Positions 50,133 to 56,056 of a stretch of DNA of 56,091 nt are shown in pieces. The stretch is from the NCBI GenBank assembly GCA_003385605.1, contig QQUU01000066.1, forward strand, positions 1 through 56,091. Reading direction: 5' to 3'. This stretch comes from Bacteroidota bacterium. Lineage in GTDB: Bacteria > Bacteroidota > Bacteroidia > Flavobacteriales > Schleiferiaceae. Numbering within the stretch: the stretch's first letter is position 1; every line of letters starts with the position of its first letter. A model generated the notes under the pieces. That model did no database searches. It was not told where the DNA came from and saw nothing but the letters and a program-made list of their open reading frames with translations. Position numbers and translations under genes: made by a program.

Positions 50133-50261
50133 ATGAGACAAGTAAAAGTAACATTCAAAACCGAACTAAGTACAATTGAAATTAGTCGAATACTAGAAAA
50201 TATGTTCTGGGATGGAGAATATTTCGAAGACTTTGAAGATGTAGACTGGGAAATAAACTAA
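50133..50261 (+). CDS. early gene, 42 aa
   Basis: MRQVKVTFKTELSTIEISRI… is a small acidic protein with beta-strand start and Glu/Asp-rich end. It follows the previous gene by one base in the P3 transcript. No family recognised. Confidence 0.55.
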   Translation: MRQVKVTFKTELSTIEISRILENMFWDGEYFEDFEDVDWEIN

Positions 50262-50297
50262 AGCCCAGGGGGCACCGCCCCAAAGCACCCGGAGGGT

Positions 50298-50329
50298 GTA
50301 TAGCAAATGTATAGCATTTGCGTATAGCA
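50298..50329 (+). repeat. three GTATAGCA units
   Basis: Copies at 50298-50305, 50309-50316 and 50322-50329, just upstream of promoter P4 and after a GC-rich GGGGC-ACC-GCCCC hairpin (about 50268-50280). Confidence 0.5.
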
Positions 50330-50330
50330 T

Positions 50331-50371
50331 TTACAATCCTAACACGAACTACACTTGATAATATATATGAA
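50331..50371 (+). promoter_or_regulatory. early promoter copy P4
   Basis: TTACA-N7-CACG-N10-GATAATATA then TATGAA, preceding the ATG at 50409. Confidence 0.7.
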
Positions 50372-50408
50372 ACGAATTTAAAAGTATAACAATTAAAAAT
50401 TATAAATT

Positions 50409-50549
50409 ATGAGTATAAATGAAAAACTAAAACAACTGTACCAAAGATATGACTTCTTAATGGATAGTGACCACTATGTACAGGCAAGAAGTGTACAAAT
50501 GGAAATAAGAGAGCTTGAGCTCCTACGTGAAGAAAGTTATACAAACTAA
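50409..50549 (+). CDS. early gene, helical 46 aa
   Basis: MSINEKLKQLYQRYDFLMDS… is a charged helical protein (Glu/Arg/Leu-rich). Its last codons (ESYTN, stop) are made by the first block of promoter P5. No family. Confidence 0.6.
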   Translation: MSINEKLKQLYQRYDFLMDSDHYVQARSVQMEIRELELLREESYTN

Positions 50550-50579
50550 ACACGAAGTAAAGTAGATAATATAAATGTA
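50539..50579 (+). promoter_or_regulatory. early promoter copy P5
   Basis: ATACA variant of the first block, then N7-CACG-N10-GATAATATA and AATGTA, preceding the ATG at 50601. Confidence 0.7.
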
Positions 50580-50600
50580 AAACAATTAAAAATTAAAATT

Positions 50601-50852
50601 ATGTCAAATAAAAATCAAACATTAGTAAGTAAAAGATTCATCATCAGAAAATCTTTAATCGGTAAAAATGTCACAGTCTCATTCACAGACTACGACGGTA
50701 AAACTCACAAGTACTCACATGACAAAGTATACGAGTTATGTAAAGAAAGATTCGACAACATGAAATGCTTTCAAAAGTACAAGTATTACTCTCAAACATT
50801 TGCACTACCGAAGTTTGTACGCGAGTTAGGTGATGAGGTCTTAGTAAAATAA
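50601..50852 (+). CDS. early gene, basic 83 aa
   Basis: MSNKNQTLVSKRFIIRKSLI… is a basic protein with a beta-rich middle (KNVTVSFTDYDGKTH) and two Cys residues. No family recognised. It is the only gene of the P5 transcript, followed by a long non-coding stretch. Confidence 0.6.
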   Translation: MSNKNQTLVSKRFIIRKSLIGKNVTVSFTDYDGKTHKYSHDKVYELCKERFDNMKCFQKYKYYSQTFALPKFVRELGDEVLVK

Positions 50853-50972
50853 GACTTCACGCCACCGGGCTTCACCGACAACGATGGACGAATACCAACT
50901 CTATCGGTGGAGCATCACGGGTACGGTGATTGGAAAAGCGCATTGCTGCACGAAGTACGTCACCGTTCTCGT

Positions 50973-51003
50973 GTATAGCAGATGTATAGCATCGTGTATA
51001 GCA
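50973..51003 (+). repeat. three GTATAGCA units, second cluster
   Basis: Copies at 50973-50980, 50984-50991 and 50996-51003, spaced 11-12 bases. With 49145-49152, 49864-49871 and the P4 cluster these make eight copies. Confidence 0.5.
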
Positions 51004-51056
51004 GTGAGGTAACGATCAGTAAGGTGACGAACGGATCAGAAGCAATCAGTAACGTA

Positions 51057-51107
51057 AAGTGCGACACTAGCCTGTTATTAATAATAATTTAACTAGCTAA
51101 TGTCACA
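51057..51107. repeat. dyad element copy 2
   Basis: GCGACACTAGC (51061-51071) and GCTAATGTCAC (51095-51105) form an imperfect dyad with a spacer that also ends TTAACTA. Equal spacer length (24 bases between arms) to copy 1 at 48848. Confidence 0.55.
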
Positions 51108-51199
51108 TTTTATTGCTACACCATTCTATTAGATGATGAGAGAGGTGGTGTTATATCTACAACACACTTTTATATTCCATACTAACTATATATTTTTTT

Positions 51200-51240
51200 T
51201 TACAGTTTGAACACGAATCGGTAGCGATAATATATATGAA
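51200..51240 (+). promoter_or_regulatory. early promoter copy P6
   Basis: TTACA-N7-CACG-N10-GATAATATA then TATGAA, preceding the ATG at 51259. Confidence 0.7.
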
Positions 51241-51258
51241 ACATTAAAACACATTACT

Positions 51259-51480
51259 ATGGATAAATATAAATTTTATTTCAATCCTGCCACCGTTGAT
51301 TACTATGTCGATGGCTTCAGAAATTGCGAGTTTGGTAATGGCTGGGCAGGTACTGCACTCGAAATCTACAAGTTTATTGCAGACGAGTGTGACTATGACA
51401 ACGAGAGTGATTTTCGAGCACTTTACCTCGATCTACTCGAACAAGTGGAAGATAAAATAAATGAAAAGTGTATAAAATAA
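51259..51480 (+). CDS. early gene, acidic 73 aa
   Basis: MDKYKFYFNPATVDYYVDGF… is an acidic helical protein, Tyr-rich at the start. First gene of the P6 transcript. No family recognised. Confidence 0.6.
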   Translation: MDKYKFYFNPATVDYYVDGFRNCEFGNGWAGTALEIYKFIADECDYDNESDFRALYLDLLEQVEDKINEKCIK

Positions 51481-51490
51481 ATAAATAATT

Positions 51491-51625
51491 ATGAGAAGTA
51501 TAAACCTTACAGAAAACGACTGCACATTCGTACACTATGTACTCAGAATGTATGCAAAAACTACTCCGAACTTAGACAGTGAGGACAGAGAAGAGATCTA
51601 TGAAGTAGCAAGTAAATTCAAATAA
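51491..51625 (+). CDS. early gene, 44 aa
   Basis: MRSINLTENDCTFVHYVLRM… is a small helical protein with one Cys, in the P6 transcript. No family recognised. Confidence 0.55.
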   Translation: MRSINLTENDCTFVHYVLRMYAKTTPNLDSEDREEIYEVASKFK

Positions 51626-51626
51626 T

Positions 51627-51770
51627 ATGATAGGATTAGAAGAGTTAAATAAATATATAGACTGGGATGGTATAGTTAAAGACTATAACCTGAAGAGTGG
51701 TGATGTACCACTGCACGATCTAGTAGAGTTAGAACGAATAATAGAAACGTATATTAAAACAAATAAGTAG
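51627..51770 (+). CDS. early gene, 47 aa
   Basis: MIGLEELNKYIDWDGIVKDY… is a small acidic helical protein; gap of one base to the previous stop. No family. Confidence 0.55.
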   Translation: MIGLEELNKYIDWDGIVKDYNLKSGDVPLHDLVELERIIETYIKTNK

Positions 51771-51774
51771 AGTT

Positions 51775-51927
51775 ATGAGATTTATAGTAGAAAATGAAAT
51801 TGAAAGAAATGTATTAGCAGTGGCACTTGACCATATGGAAGAACACTTAATAGATATTAGTGATGAAATTGATGTAAAGGATAGACTTAAAGCAGTAAGA
51901 AATTTAAAAAGAAGAAATTATGAGTAG
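51775..51927 (+). CDS. early gene, 50 aa
   Basis: MRFIVENEIERNVLAVALDH… is a small charged helical protein ending RRNYE. It overlaps the next gene by 8 bases. No family. Confidence 0.55.
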   Translation: MRFIVENEIERNVLAVALDHMEEHLIDISDEIDVKDRLKAVRNLKRRNYE

Positions 51928-52117
51928 TATAAAATTTTTAAAAGAGAATAAGATACGATTGAACGGTATAGTTTACAAACCTTACCTAATCGGTAACCTG
52001 CCACCGAGCTTTGCATTCAAAGAGGAGTGGAAGACAGACAACGACGGTAACGACTATGTAGTCGAAGGTATACGCGAGTGGTTTAATTTTAAAGGCTTTA
52101 CCTATGTCAGTGAGTAA
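51920..52117 (+). CDS. early gene, 65 aa
   Basis: MSSIKFLKENKIRLNGIVYK… is a beta-rich small protein with Trp and Tyr residues. It overlaps the previous gene's stop by 8 bases. No family. Confidence 0.55.
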   Translation: MSSIKFLKENKIRLNGIVYKPYLIGNLPPSFAFKEEWKTDNDGNDYVVEGIREWFNFKGFTYVSE

Positions 52118-52118
52118 T

Positions 52119-52313
52119 ATGAGAGAGCTACTGGCTTACAGTGCAGCACAAAAAACCAAACGTGCTGAAGAGTGGAACCAAGAACGGTTGCAACACGGGT
52201 ATTGTAGAGGATTGAATCACCGCGAATATATGCGGTACAGAGTAAGCGGTAAGTCGGTATTCCGCAAAGGTAAAGACTTTTCACACCGCGAACGGTGGAA
52301 ATATACAAGCTAA
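52119..52313 (+). CDS. early gene, basic 64 aa
   Basis: MRELLAYSAAQKTKRAEEWN… is a basic helical protein, Arg/Tyr-rich. ATG 52119 follows the previous stop by one base; an ATG at 52104 would overlap. Its last codons are made by promoter P7. Confidence 0.55.
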   Translation: MRELLAYSAAQKTKRAEEWNQERLQHGYCRGLNHREYMRYRVSGKSVFRKGKDFSHRERWKYTS

Positions 52314-52343
52314 ATACGAACACCGAACGATAATATAAATATA
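52303..52343 (+). promoter_or_regulatory. early promoter copy P7
   Basis: ATACA-N7-TACG-N10-GATAATATA then AATATA; a variant second block (TACG), preceding the ATG at 52357. Confidence 0.6.
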
Positions 52344-52356
52344 AAATACAAAAGTT

Positions 52357-52563
52357 ATGCCAAATATGAGTTATTGCAGGTATGAAAATACCTCGCTAGA
52401 TATGCAAGATGTAGTAGATACCTTATGGGATAGTGACTGCGATGAAGACTTAAGTGAATACGAGAGACGTGGCTTAAGAACCATACTAGAACTAGCTAAA
52501 GAAATAGTAGGTATGGAAGACAAAATAGATAACATACTTGAAAACCAAAAAAGTAATGAATAA
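52357..52563 (+). CDS. early gene, 68 aa, MSYCRxENT family
   Basis: MPNMSYCRYENTSLDMQDVV… matches a short widespread phage protein pattern (SYCRFENT-type). An acidic C-terminal half follows. Function unknown. It overlaps the next gene by 8 bases and starts the P7 transcript. Confidence 0.6.
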   Translation: MPNMSYCRYENTSLDMQDVVDTLWDSDCDEDLSEYERRGLRTILELAKEIVGMEDKIDNILENQKSNE

Positions 52564-52789
52564 TTTTAAAAACGAAGTAAAAGTACGGGATATAAACTTA
52601 AATGTAGAGTACTATTATGATCCCGGTGAAAGAATGGTTATGTACTTCAATGACGGTACAGGCCACCCAGGTACACCGCCTTCAGTTGAAATACAAGCGG
52701 TATATGCAGGTGATGTTGATATCTATGAGCTATTAGAAGCGGATATATTAGATTATATAGAGCAGAAATTAATAGAAATACACGGATAA
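52556..52789 (+). CDS. early gene, 77 aa, PGxPP motif
   Basis: Start at ATG 52556 (MNNFKNEVKVRDINLNVEYY…); an ATG at 52538 would enlarge the overlap. The segment GHPGTPPSVEIQAV is a pattern I have seen in short conserved phage proteins, followed by an acidic helical end. Function unknown. Confidence 0.55.
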   Translation: MNNFKNEVKVRDINLNVEYYYDPGERMVMYFNDGTGHPGTPPSVEIQAVYAGDVDIYELLEADILDYIEQKLIEIHG

Positions 52790-52793
52790 AGAT

Positions 52794-52961
52794 ATGTATA
52801 TAACAGTATTAGATTTTACCGATGGCAGAATATATCAGTACGATGCTTGGGAAGGAGCACTTTCGCATGACGACTATGAAGCGCTTCTAGACTTAAAAGG
52901 TCATAAGCTGAACAGTATCGAATGGATGGTTCATGAGAACGGTGAAATAATTACAAACTAA
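52794..52961 (+). CDS. early gene, 55 aa
   Basis: MYITVLDFTDGRIYQYDAWE… is a beta-rich small protein similar to other short phage early proteins. Its end (EIITN, stop) is made by the TTACA block of P8. No family. Confidence 0.55.
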   Translation: MYITVLDFTDGRIYQYDAWEGALSHDDYEALLDLKGHKLNSIEWMVHENGEIITN

Positions 52962-52991
52962 ACACGAAACACATACGATAATATATTTGTA
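52951..52991 (+). promoter_or_regulatory. early promoter copy P8
   Basis: TTACA-N7-CACG-N10-GATAATATA then TTTGTA; the next ATG is at 52991, so the transcript is probably leaderless. Confidence 0.7.
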
Positions 52992-53182
52992 TGAGAAAAT
53001 GTAAATGTAACAATATAATACCGGCAGGGCGAGTAAAGCTCGGGTACACCACATGCACAACTTGTTCAGACGTTGAACAGTATAGCTACGTACCCATTAT
53101 CGCACATAAGACCGGTAACACTATTCAAATCGTCAGTCAAGCAACGAGCGCTGCAGTGCACAGGTCTTGGCGACGTAAGTAG
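52991..53182 (+). CDS. early gene, Cys-rich (zinc-type) protein, 63 aa
   Basis: MRKCKCNNIIPAGRVKLGYT… with four Cys (4, 6, 22 and 25: CKC…CTTC) resembles short zinc-ribbon-type early phage proteins. ATG 52991 lies 6 bases after the -10-like block, giving an apparently leaderless gene. A +1 shift near 53150-53180 would join it to a further open frame ending at 53309. Confidence 0.6.
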   Translation: MRKCKCNNIIPAGRVKLGYTTCTTCSDVEQYSYVPIIAHKTGNTIQIVSQATSAAVHRSWRRK

Positions 53183-53234
53183 CCGCAATAAGAAATGCTT
53201 CGTAGAGAAGATGCCGGCAGACCGGCGTTGTGGC

Positions 53235-53309
53235 ATGAGAGGTCTAAGTTTGGAAGACGGATTAAAGGCGATAATGGTTCGGCTCGATGAAGTCAGAAAG
53301 GCAGTATAA
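53235..53309 (+). CDS. possible short ORF, 24 aa, or 3' part of a shifted gene
   Basis: MRGLSLEDGLKAIMVRLDEV… is a natural-looking amphipathic helix. It is in the +1 frame relative to the Cys-rich gene just upstream and may be its C-terminus after a frameshift, or a separate micro-gene. Evidence is weak. Confidence 0.3.
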   Translation: MRGLSLEDGLKAIMVRLDEVRKAV

Positions 53310-53387
53310 ACAGAGAAGGAGTATAAGTCAGGGCATACCGGTAAATGACGTGCATCTCCGCATTCCAGTGCTGCCCACCTCTCAACT

Positions 53388-53478
53388 GGGCGTGAAATGG
53401 ACTCGTTAACCCTTAATAGGGCACCACGAAATGTGTGTGATAACGCGAGAGTAGGTTCGATTCCTGCTACGTCCACCA
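53388..53478 (+). ncRNA. tRNA-like RNA element A, 91 nt with CCA
   Basis: Acceptor GGGCGTG (53388-53394) pairs with TACGTCC (53468-53474); A and an encoded CCA follow. A T arm is clear: GTAGG-TTCGATT-CCTGC (53451-53467). No normal D arm or anticodon arm is seen; instead CTC-GTTA pairs with TAAC-GC-GAG around two short hairpins. This resembles the tRNA-like part of tmRNA in outline (inference), not any known phage tRNA. Confidence 0.45.
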
Positions 53479-53483
53479 ATCAA

Positions 53484-53541
53484 TGCACCCGTTAACTCTG
53501 ATAATAGAGCACGGGCCACTGGCGGTGATAACGCGGGTGCA
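53484..53541 (+). ncRNA. structured RNA element B, 58 nt
   Basis: TGCACCC (53484-53490) pairs with GGGTGCA (53535-53541), next to GTTA/TAAC with a GC bulge. Its interior (GTTAAC…GATAAT…GCAC…GGTGATAACGC) matches the interior of element A, but acceptor and T arm are missing. Standalone copy of the same core. Confidence 0.4.
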
Positions 53542-53544
53542 AAG

Positions 53545-53649
53545 GGGCGTGAAATGGTAAGACAACATAGGCATGAGTGTGATGCTGTAACTTGACCGAA
53601 AAACGTACAAGTATGTTGTAACGCAGGTTCGATTCCTGCCACGTCCACT
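53545..53649 (+). ncRNA. tRNA-like RNA element C, about 103 nt
   Basis: GGGCGTGAAATGG (53545-53557) repeats the start of element A. The acceptor pairs with CACGTCC (53640-53646); the T arm is GCAGG-TTCGATT-CCTGC (53623-53639). A long stem (ACAACATA with TATGTTGT) replaces D and anticodon arms and encloses two hairpins. The 3' end reads ACTA rather than ACCA. Confidence 0.45.
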
Positions 53650-53662
53650 AAAATTATAAATT

Positions 53663-53950
53663 ATGAGTGAAATAACTAAACGACCCTATAACGGGTGGAA
53701 TAATTACGCAACCTTTCGTATTCACCACGATATACTTAACGGATATCAGTGGGATGAAGACGAAGACATACACGTAGACTTGCTAAAAGCAATAGTTGAG
53801 AACTGTGTATTTGAAAACACCGGAGCAGTTGGTTTAATTGTAGACTATGCCAACCTGTTCCTAAATAATGTAGATTGGGATGAGTTAGTTGAGGCGTACA
53901 ATACTAGGTCACTCATAACTAATGTATTAAAACCAAATACAGATGAATAG
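53663..53950 (+). CDS. early gene, 95 aa (DUF7249-like)
   Basis: MSEITKRPYNGWNNYATFRI… with NGWNNYATF near the start matches a short phage protein type I associate with DUF7249. The rest is acidic and helical. Function unknown. It starts 13 bases after the tRNA-like cluster, in A/T-rich leader context. Confidence 0.6.
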   Translation: MSEITKRPYNGWNNYATFRIHHDILNGYQWDEDEDIHVDLLKAIVENCVFENTGAVGLIVDYANLFLNNVDWDELVEAYNTRSLITNVLKPNTDE

Positions 53951-54203
53951 TAAACAAAGCAATCAAGCTAAGCGGTTAGCGGAACTTAAGGATAAGTATG
54001 GCATTGTCTTACATGGCAATTCCGATGCTATACATCTCCTCGATCGTATCGAAACGGTAATACGCGACCAAATACTCGAAACAATTACCGAAGAAATGTT
54101 TGAAGATGGACTAGTTGAAGAGACCGACGACAAGTATAGTTTACTATTATCTGTACTATACTACGAGTTAATTTACAAACTGAACACGGACACCAAACGA
54201 TAA
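53943..54203 (+). CDS. early gene, 86 aa
   Basis: MNSKQSNQAKRLAELKDKYG… is a charged helical protein with no recognised family. It overlaps the previous gene by 8 bases. Its last residues run across promoter P9 blocks. Confidence 0.6.
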   Translation: MNSKQSNQAKRLAELKDKYGIVLHGNSDAIHLLDRIETVIRDQILETITEEMFEDGLVEETDDKYSLLLSVLYYELIYKLNTDTKR

Positions 54204-54213
54204 TATAAGTATG
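54173..54213 (+). promoter_or_regulatory. early promoter copy P9
   Basis: TTACA-N7-CACG-N10-GATAATATA then AGTATG; the ATG at 54211 immediately follows, giving an apparently leaderless transcript. Confidence 0.7.
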
Positions 54214-54429
54214 AAAGAAAAAGCAACACTATATAAAAGATTGAAACCCAACTACTTAAACAAGTTGGTAGAGGCGCGGCAAGACTTCCCTAATATGGTA
54301 GCCGCAGCTGAGCGAGCAATGGATAAAAACGTGTGGGTAATTGACCTTACCGTTGGCGAGATGTGCACAATTTGTGACGTACTCGGAATAGACTGGAACA
54401 ATATATTTTTAATTTTTGAATATGAGTAA
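54211..54429 (+). CDS. early gene, 72 aa
   Basis: MKEKATLYKRLKPNYLNKLV… is a mixed helical protein containing WVIDLTVGEMCTICDVLGID (two Cys). It overlaps the next gene by 8 bases. No family recognised; the start lies at the predicted transcript 5' end. Confidence 0.6.
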   Translation: MKEKATLYKRLKPNYLNKLVEARQDFPNMVAAAERAMDKNVWVIDLTVGEMCTICDVLGIDWNNIFLIFEYE

Positions 54430-54886
54430 ATACATTACAGACGAGTTAATCGAAGAGCGATTAAAGAAGCGAGGCCTGTCTTCATACGATGGCTATGGAG
54501 CAGAAGACGAAGACGTGGACTATAAAAAGTTATGTAAACACTATGACTTTGAACTAATTGAACAGTGGCATCAAAGAGCGGATTACTTTTTGTACACTGA
54601 AACAACCGCAGACGGTTATGAGCTATGGGTAGCAACAGAGCACCCAAACGGTGATGTCAGCATAAATGAAGACGTTCACTATTACGACAACGACCTTTCA
54701 GAAGTTCTTACAGAATGGATTAGATACGGAGGTGCTACTATATATGTAGAGGATATAGAGGCGTATTATGTGAACGAAGCACTTGAAGTAATGTTTGACA
54801 ACATGATTGAAAGCATTAAAGACGAAATAATTATAGAACTAAAAGATGAAGGATATGAGTACGAAGACGAGCAAACCGTTGCCTAA
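54422..54886 (+). CDS. early gene, acidic 154 aa
   Basis: Start at ATG 54422 (MSKYITDELIEERLKKRGLS…). The product is very acidic, with beta-rich middle (FLYTETTADGYELWVATE) and helical end (FDNMIESIKDEIIIELKDEG). It may be a DNA mimic by composition, but no motif proves it. It overlaps the next gene by 32 bases. Confidence 0.6.
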   Translation: MSKYITDELIEERLKKRGLSSYDGYGAEDEDVDYKKLCKHYDFELIEQWHQRADYFLYTETTADGYELWVATEHPNGDVSINEDVHYYDNDLSEVLTEWIRYGGATIYVEDIEAYYVNEALEVMFDNMIESIKDEIIIELKDEGYEYEDEQTVA

Positions 54887-55091
54887 GTGGTTTGACGGAA
54901 CAGTATATAAAGAGGGAGGCACAGTGTCTAACCCTTACACCGGCGAATGGGCCGACTTATCAGCAGAAGAGTTATCAATGTATGATGTTATCAAAGGTGC
55001 TGAATTTACACGCAACTATAAAATCTTGCAAAAAGGTTTAGATTGGTTTAGACGAGCAAACGCAGAAGCATATATGACATTATTAGATTAG
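54855..55091 (+). CDS. early gene, 78 aa
   Basis: Start at ATG 54855 (MSTKTSKPLPKWFDGTVYKE…). A small mixed protein with PKWFDGTVYKEGG at the start and helical end. No family recognised. Confidence 0.55.
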   Translation: MSTKTSKPLPKWFDGTVYKEGGTVSNPYTGEWADLSAEELSMYDVIKGAEFTRNYKILQKGLDWFRRANAEAYMTLLD

Positions 55092-55093
55092 TT

Positions 55094-55249
55094 ATGAAAT
55101 ATCCAGACGCAAATAAACACTTTTGGGCTAGTATGACAAAGAGTGTTATAAGAGTAGGAGGCTATTGTCTCATTTTTATTGACATTGAAATAGCGGCAGG
55201 TGTACTGATCGCTAGTGAAGCAATCGGAGTATTAGAAGAATTAGTATGA
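55094..55249 (+). CDS. early gene, 51 aa
   Basis: MKYPDANKHFWASMTKSVIR… ends in a hydrophobic, partly membrane-like helix (GGYCLIFIDIEIAAGVLIA). It overlaps the next gene by 4 bases (ATGA). No family. Confidence 0.55.
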   Translation: MKYPDANKHFWASMTKSVIRVGGYCLIFIDIEIAAGVLIASEAIGVLEELV

Positions 55250-55851
55250 ATTTATTAACACAGAACGGGAAACTCAAAAAAACAAGCAAACAATTGGGAG
55301 TACGTGTATTCAATTTCGGAATACCGGCTTACAAGTCTGCGTCCGGCAAACTTACTTGCCCTATGGCTGACTCCTGCATAAAGTTTTGTTACGCTAAGAA
55401 GGGGGCATACATATGGAGCAACGTACAGCCGGCGTTTGAAAAGCGCTACCAGCTCACCAAAACGGATGAGTTCGTAGAGGCAATGAACGTAGAGATTAAA
55501 CGCAAGCGACCAGACTATGTACGGGTCCATGATAGCGGAGACTACTACAGTCCCAAATATCTAAAGAAGTGGATCGAAATTGCTATACACAACCCGTCTG
55601 TGAAATTCTATAGCTACACTAATATGGTAGATATGTTTCACAAAACTGATCTGCCACCTAACTTCGATATCATATTCAGTGATGCCGGTAAACAGGTGCA
55701 TATGATTGATTATGAGCAAGATAGATACACAAAGATATTCAAATCAGAGCAGGAATTAGATCGTGCCGGATTTGTAAACGCAAGCAAGGTAGATTTGTTT
55801 GCGACGAAATGGTTCAGTAAGAACAAAAAAATCGGACTAGTATATCACTAA
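55246..55851 (+). CDS. GP88-family protein, 201 aa
   Basis: The pattern LGVRVFNFGIPAYKSASGKLTCPMADSCIKFCYAKKGAY, with Cys-rich CPMADSCIKFC, and the later YVRVHDSGDYYS segment match the "Gene product 88" phage family. The Cys residues may bind a metal or iron-sulfur cluster. The role is unknown to me. It overlaps its neighbours by one to four bases. Confidence 0.7.
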   Translation: MNLLTQNGKLKKTSKQLGVRVFNFGIPAYKSASGKLTCPMADSCIKFCYAKKGAYIWSNVQPAFEKRYQLTKTDEFVEAMNVEIKRKRPDYVRVHDSGDYYSPKYLKKWIEIAIHNPSVKFYSYTNMVDMFHKTDLPPNFDIIFSDAGKQVHMIDYEQDRYTKIFKSEQELDRAGFVNASKVDLFATKWFSKNKKIGLVYH

Positions 55852-56027
55852 TGGAAAAAGATTTATATACAATGGTGGGGTTAGCAGAAGGATTTGTTGA
55901 CGGCACAGAAGAAGAGATTATTGAAGCGTGGCAGTATCTACATGATAGTGGTCACGCATATAAACTACAAGGCTGGTTTGGAAGACAAGCTAAAATGTTA
56001 ATTGAGGAAGGAATTATACAAACTTAA
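55851..56027 (+). CDS. early gene, 58 aa
   Basis: MEKDLYTMVGLAEGFVDGTE… with AWQYLHDSGHAYKLQGWFGRQAKMLIEEGII is a widespread short phage protein pattern whose function I do not know. Its end (IIQT, stop) is formed by P10. It overlaps the GP88 gene by one base. Confidence 0.6.
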   Translation: MEKDLYTMVGLAEGFVDGTEEEIIEAWQYLHDSGHAYKLQGWFGRQAKMLIEEGIIQT

Positions 56028-56056
56028 CACGAATGGACACTGATAATATAAAAGAT
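56016..56056 (+). promoter_or_regulatory. early promoter copy P10
   Basis: ATACA-N7-CACG-N10-GATAATATA then AAAGAT; ATG codons follow at 56055 and 56074, close to the window end. Any gene it drives is mostly outside the window. Confidence 0.65.

Larger units (their letters stand above)
50853..51199. ncRNA. non-coding, structure-rich stretch, no gene
   Basis: No ORF. Hairpins are possible: TCACCGA (about 50871) with TCGGTG (about 50913), and ATCAC-GGGTACG-GTGAT (about 50922-50938). Three GTATAGCA units (50973-50980, 50984-50991, 50996-51003) and the second dyad element (51057-51107) lie in its right part. It may be a 3' structured RNA or regulatory block, and is not a known family to me. Confidence 0.4.

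Noticed and set aside
49141-51003. CRISPR array
   Set aside because: The GTATAGCA repeats are only 8 bases long and irregularly spaced, with no spacer-sized intervals and no cas genes.
53388-53478. Ordinary tRNA with a decodable anticodon in element A
   Set aside because: No 5-bp stem with a 7-base loop and U before the anticodon can be drawn between acceptor and T arm; the candidate loops lack pairing.
53484-53541. Hammerhead or twister ribozyme in element B
   Set aside because: Some letters look similar (CTGATAA, TAACGC), but the required conserved cores are incomplete; I cannot place the catalytic strands.
53066-53648. Two minus-strand frames (137 and 80 aa) containing VDVAGIEP-type starts
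   Set aside because: These are antisense readings of the T-arm/acceptor sequences (the usual artefact over tRNA genes), so I treat them as non-coding shadows.
53388-53649. A complete tmRNA across the tRNA-like cluster
   Set aside because: Acceptor and T arms fit, but no tag reading frame, pseudoknots or single-molecule layout can be traced, and the ends are duplicated.
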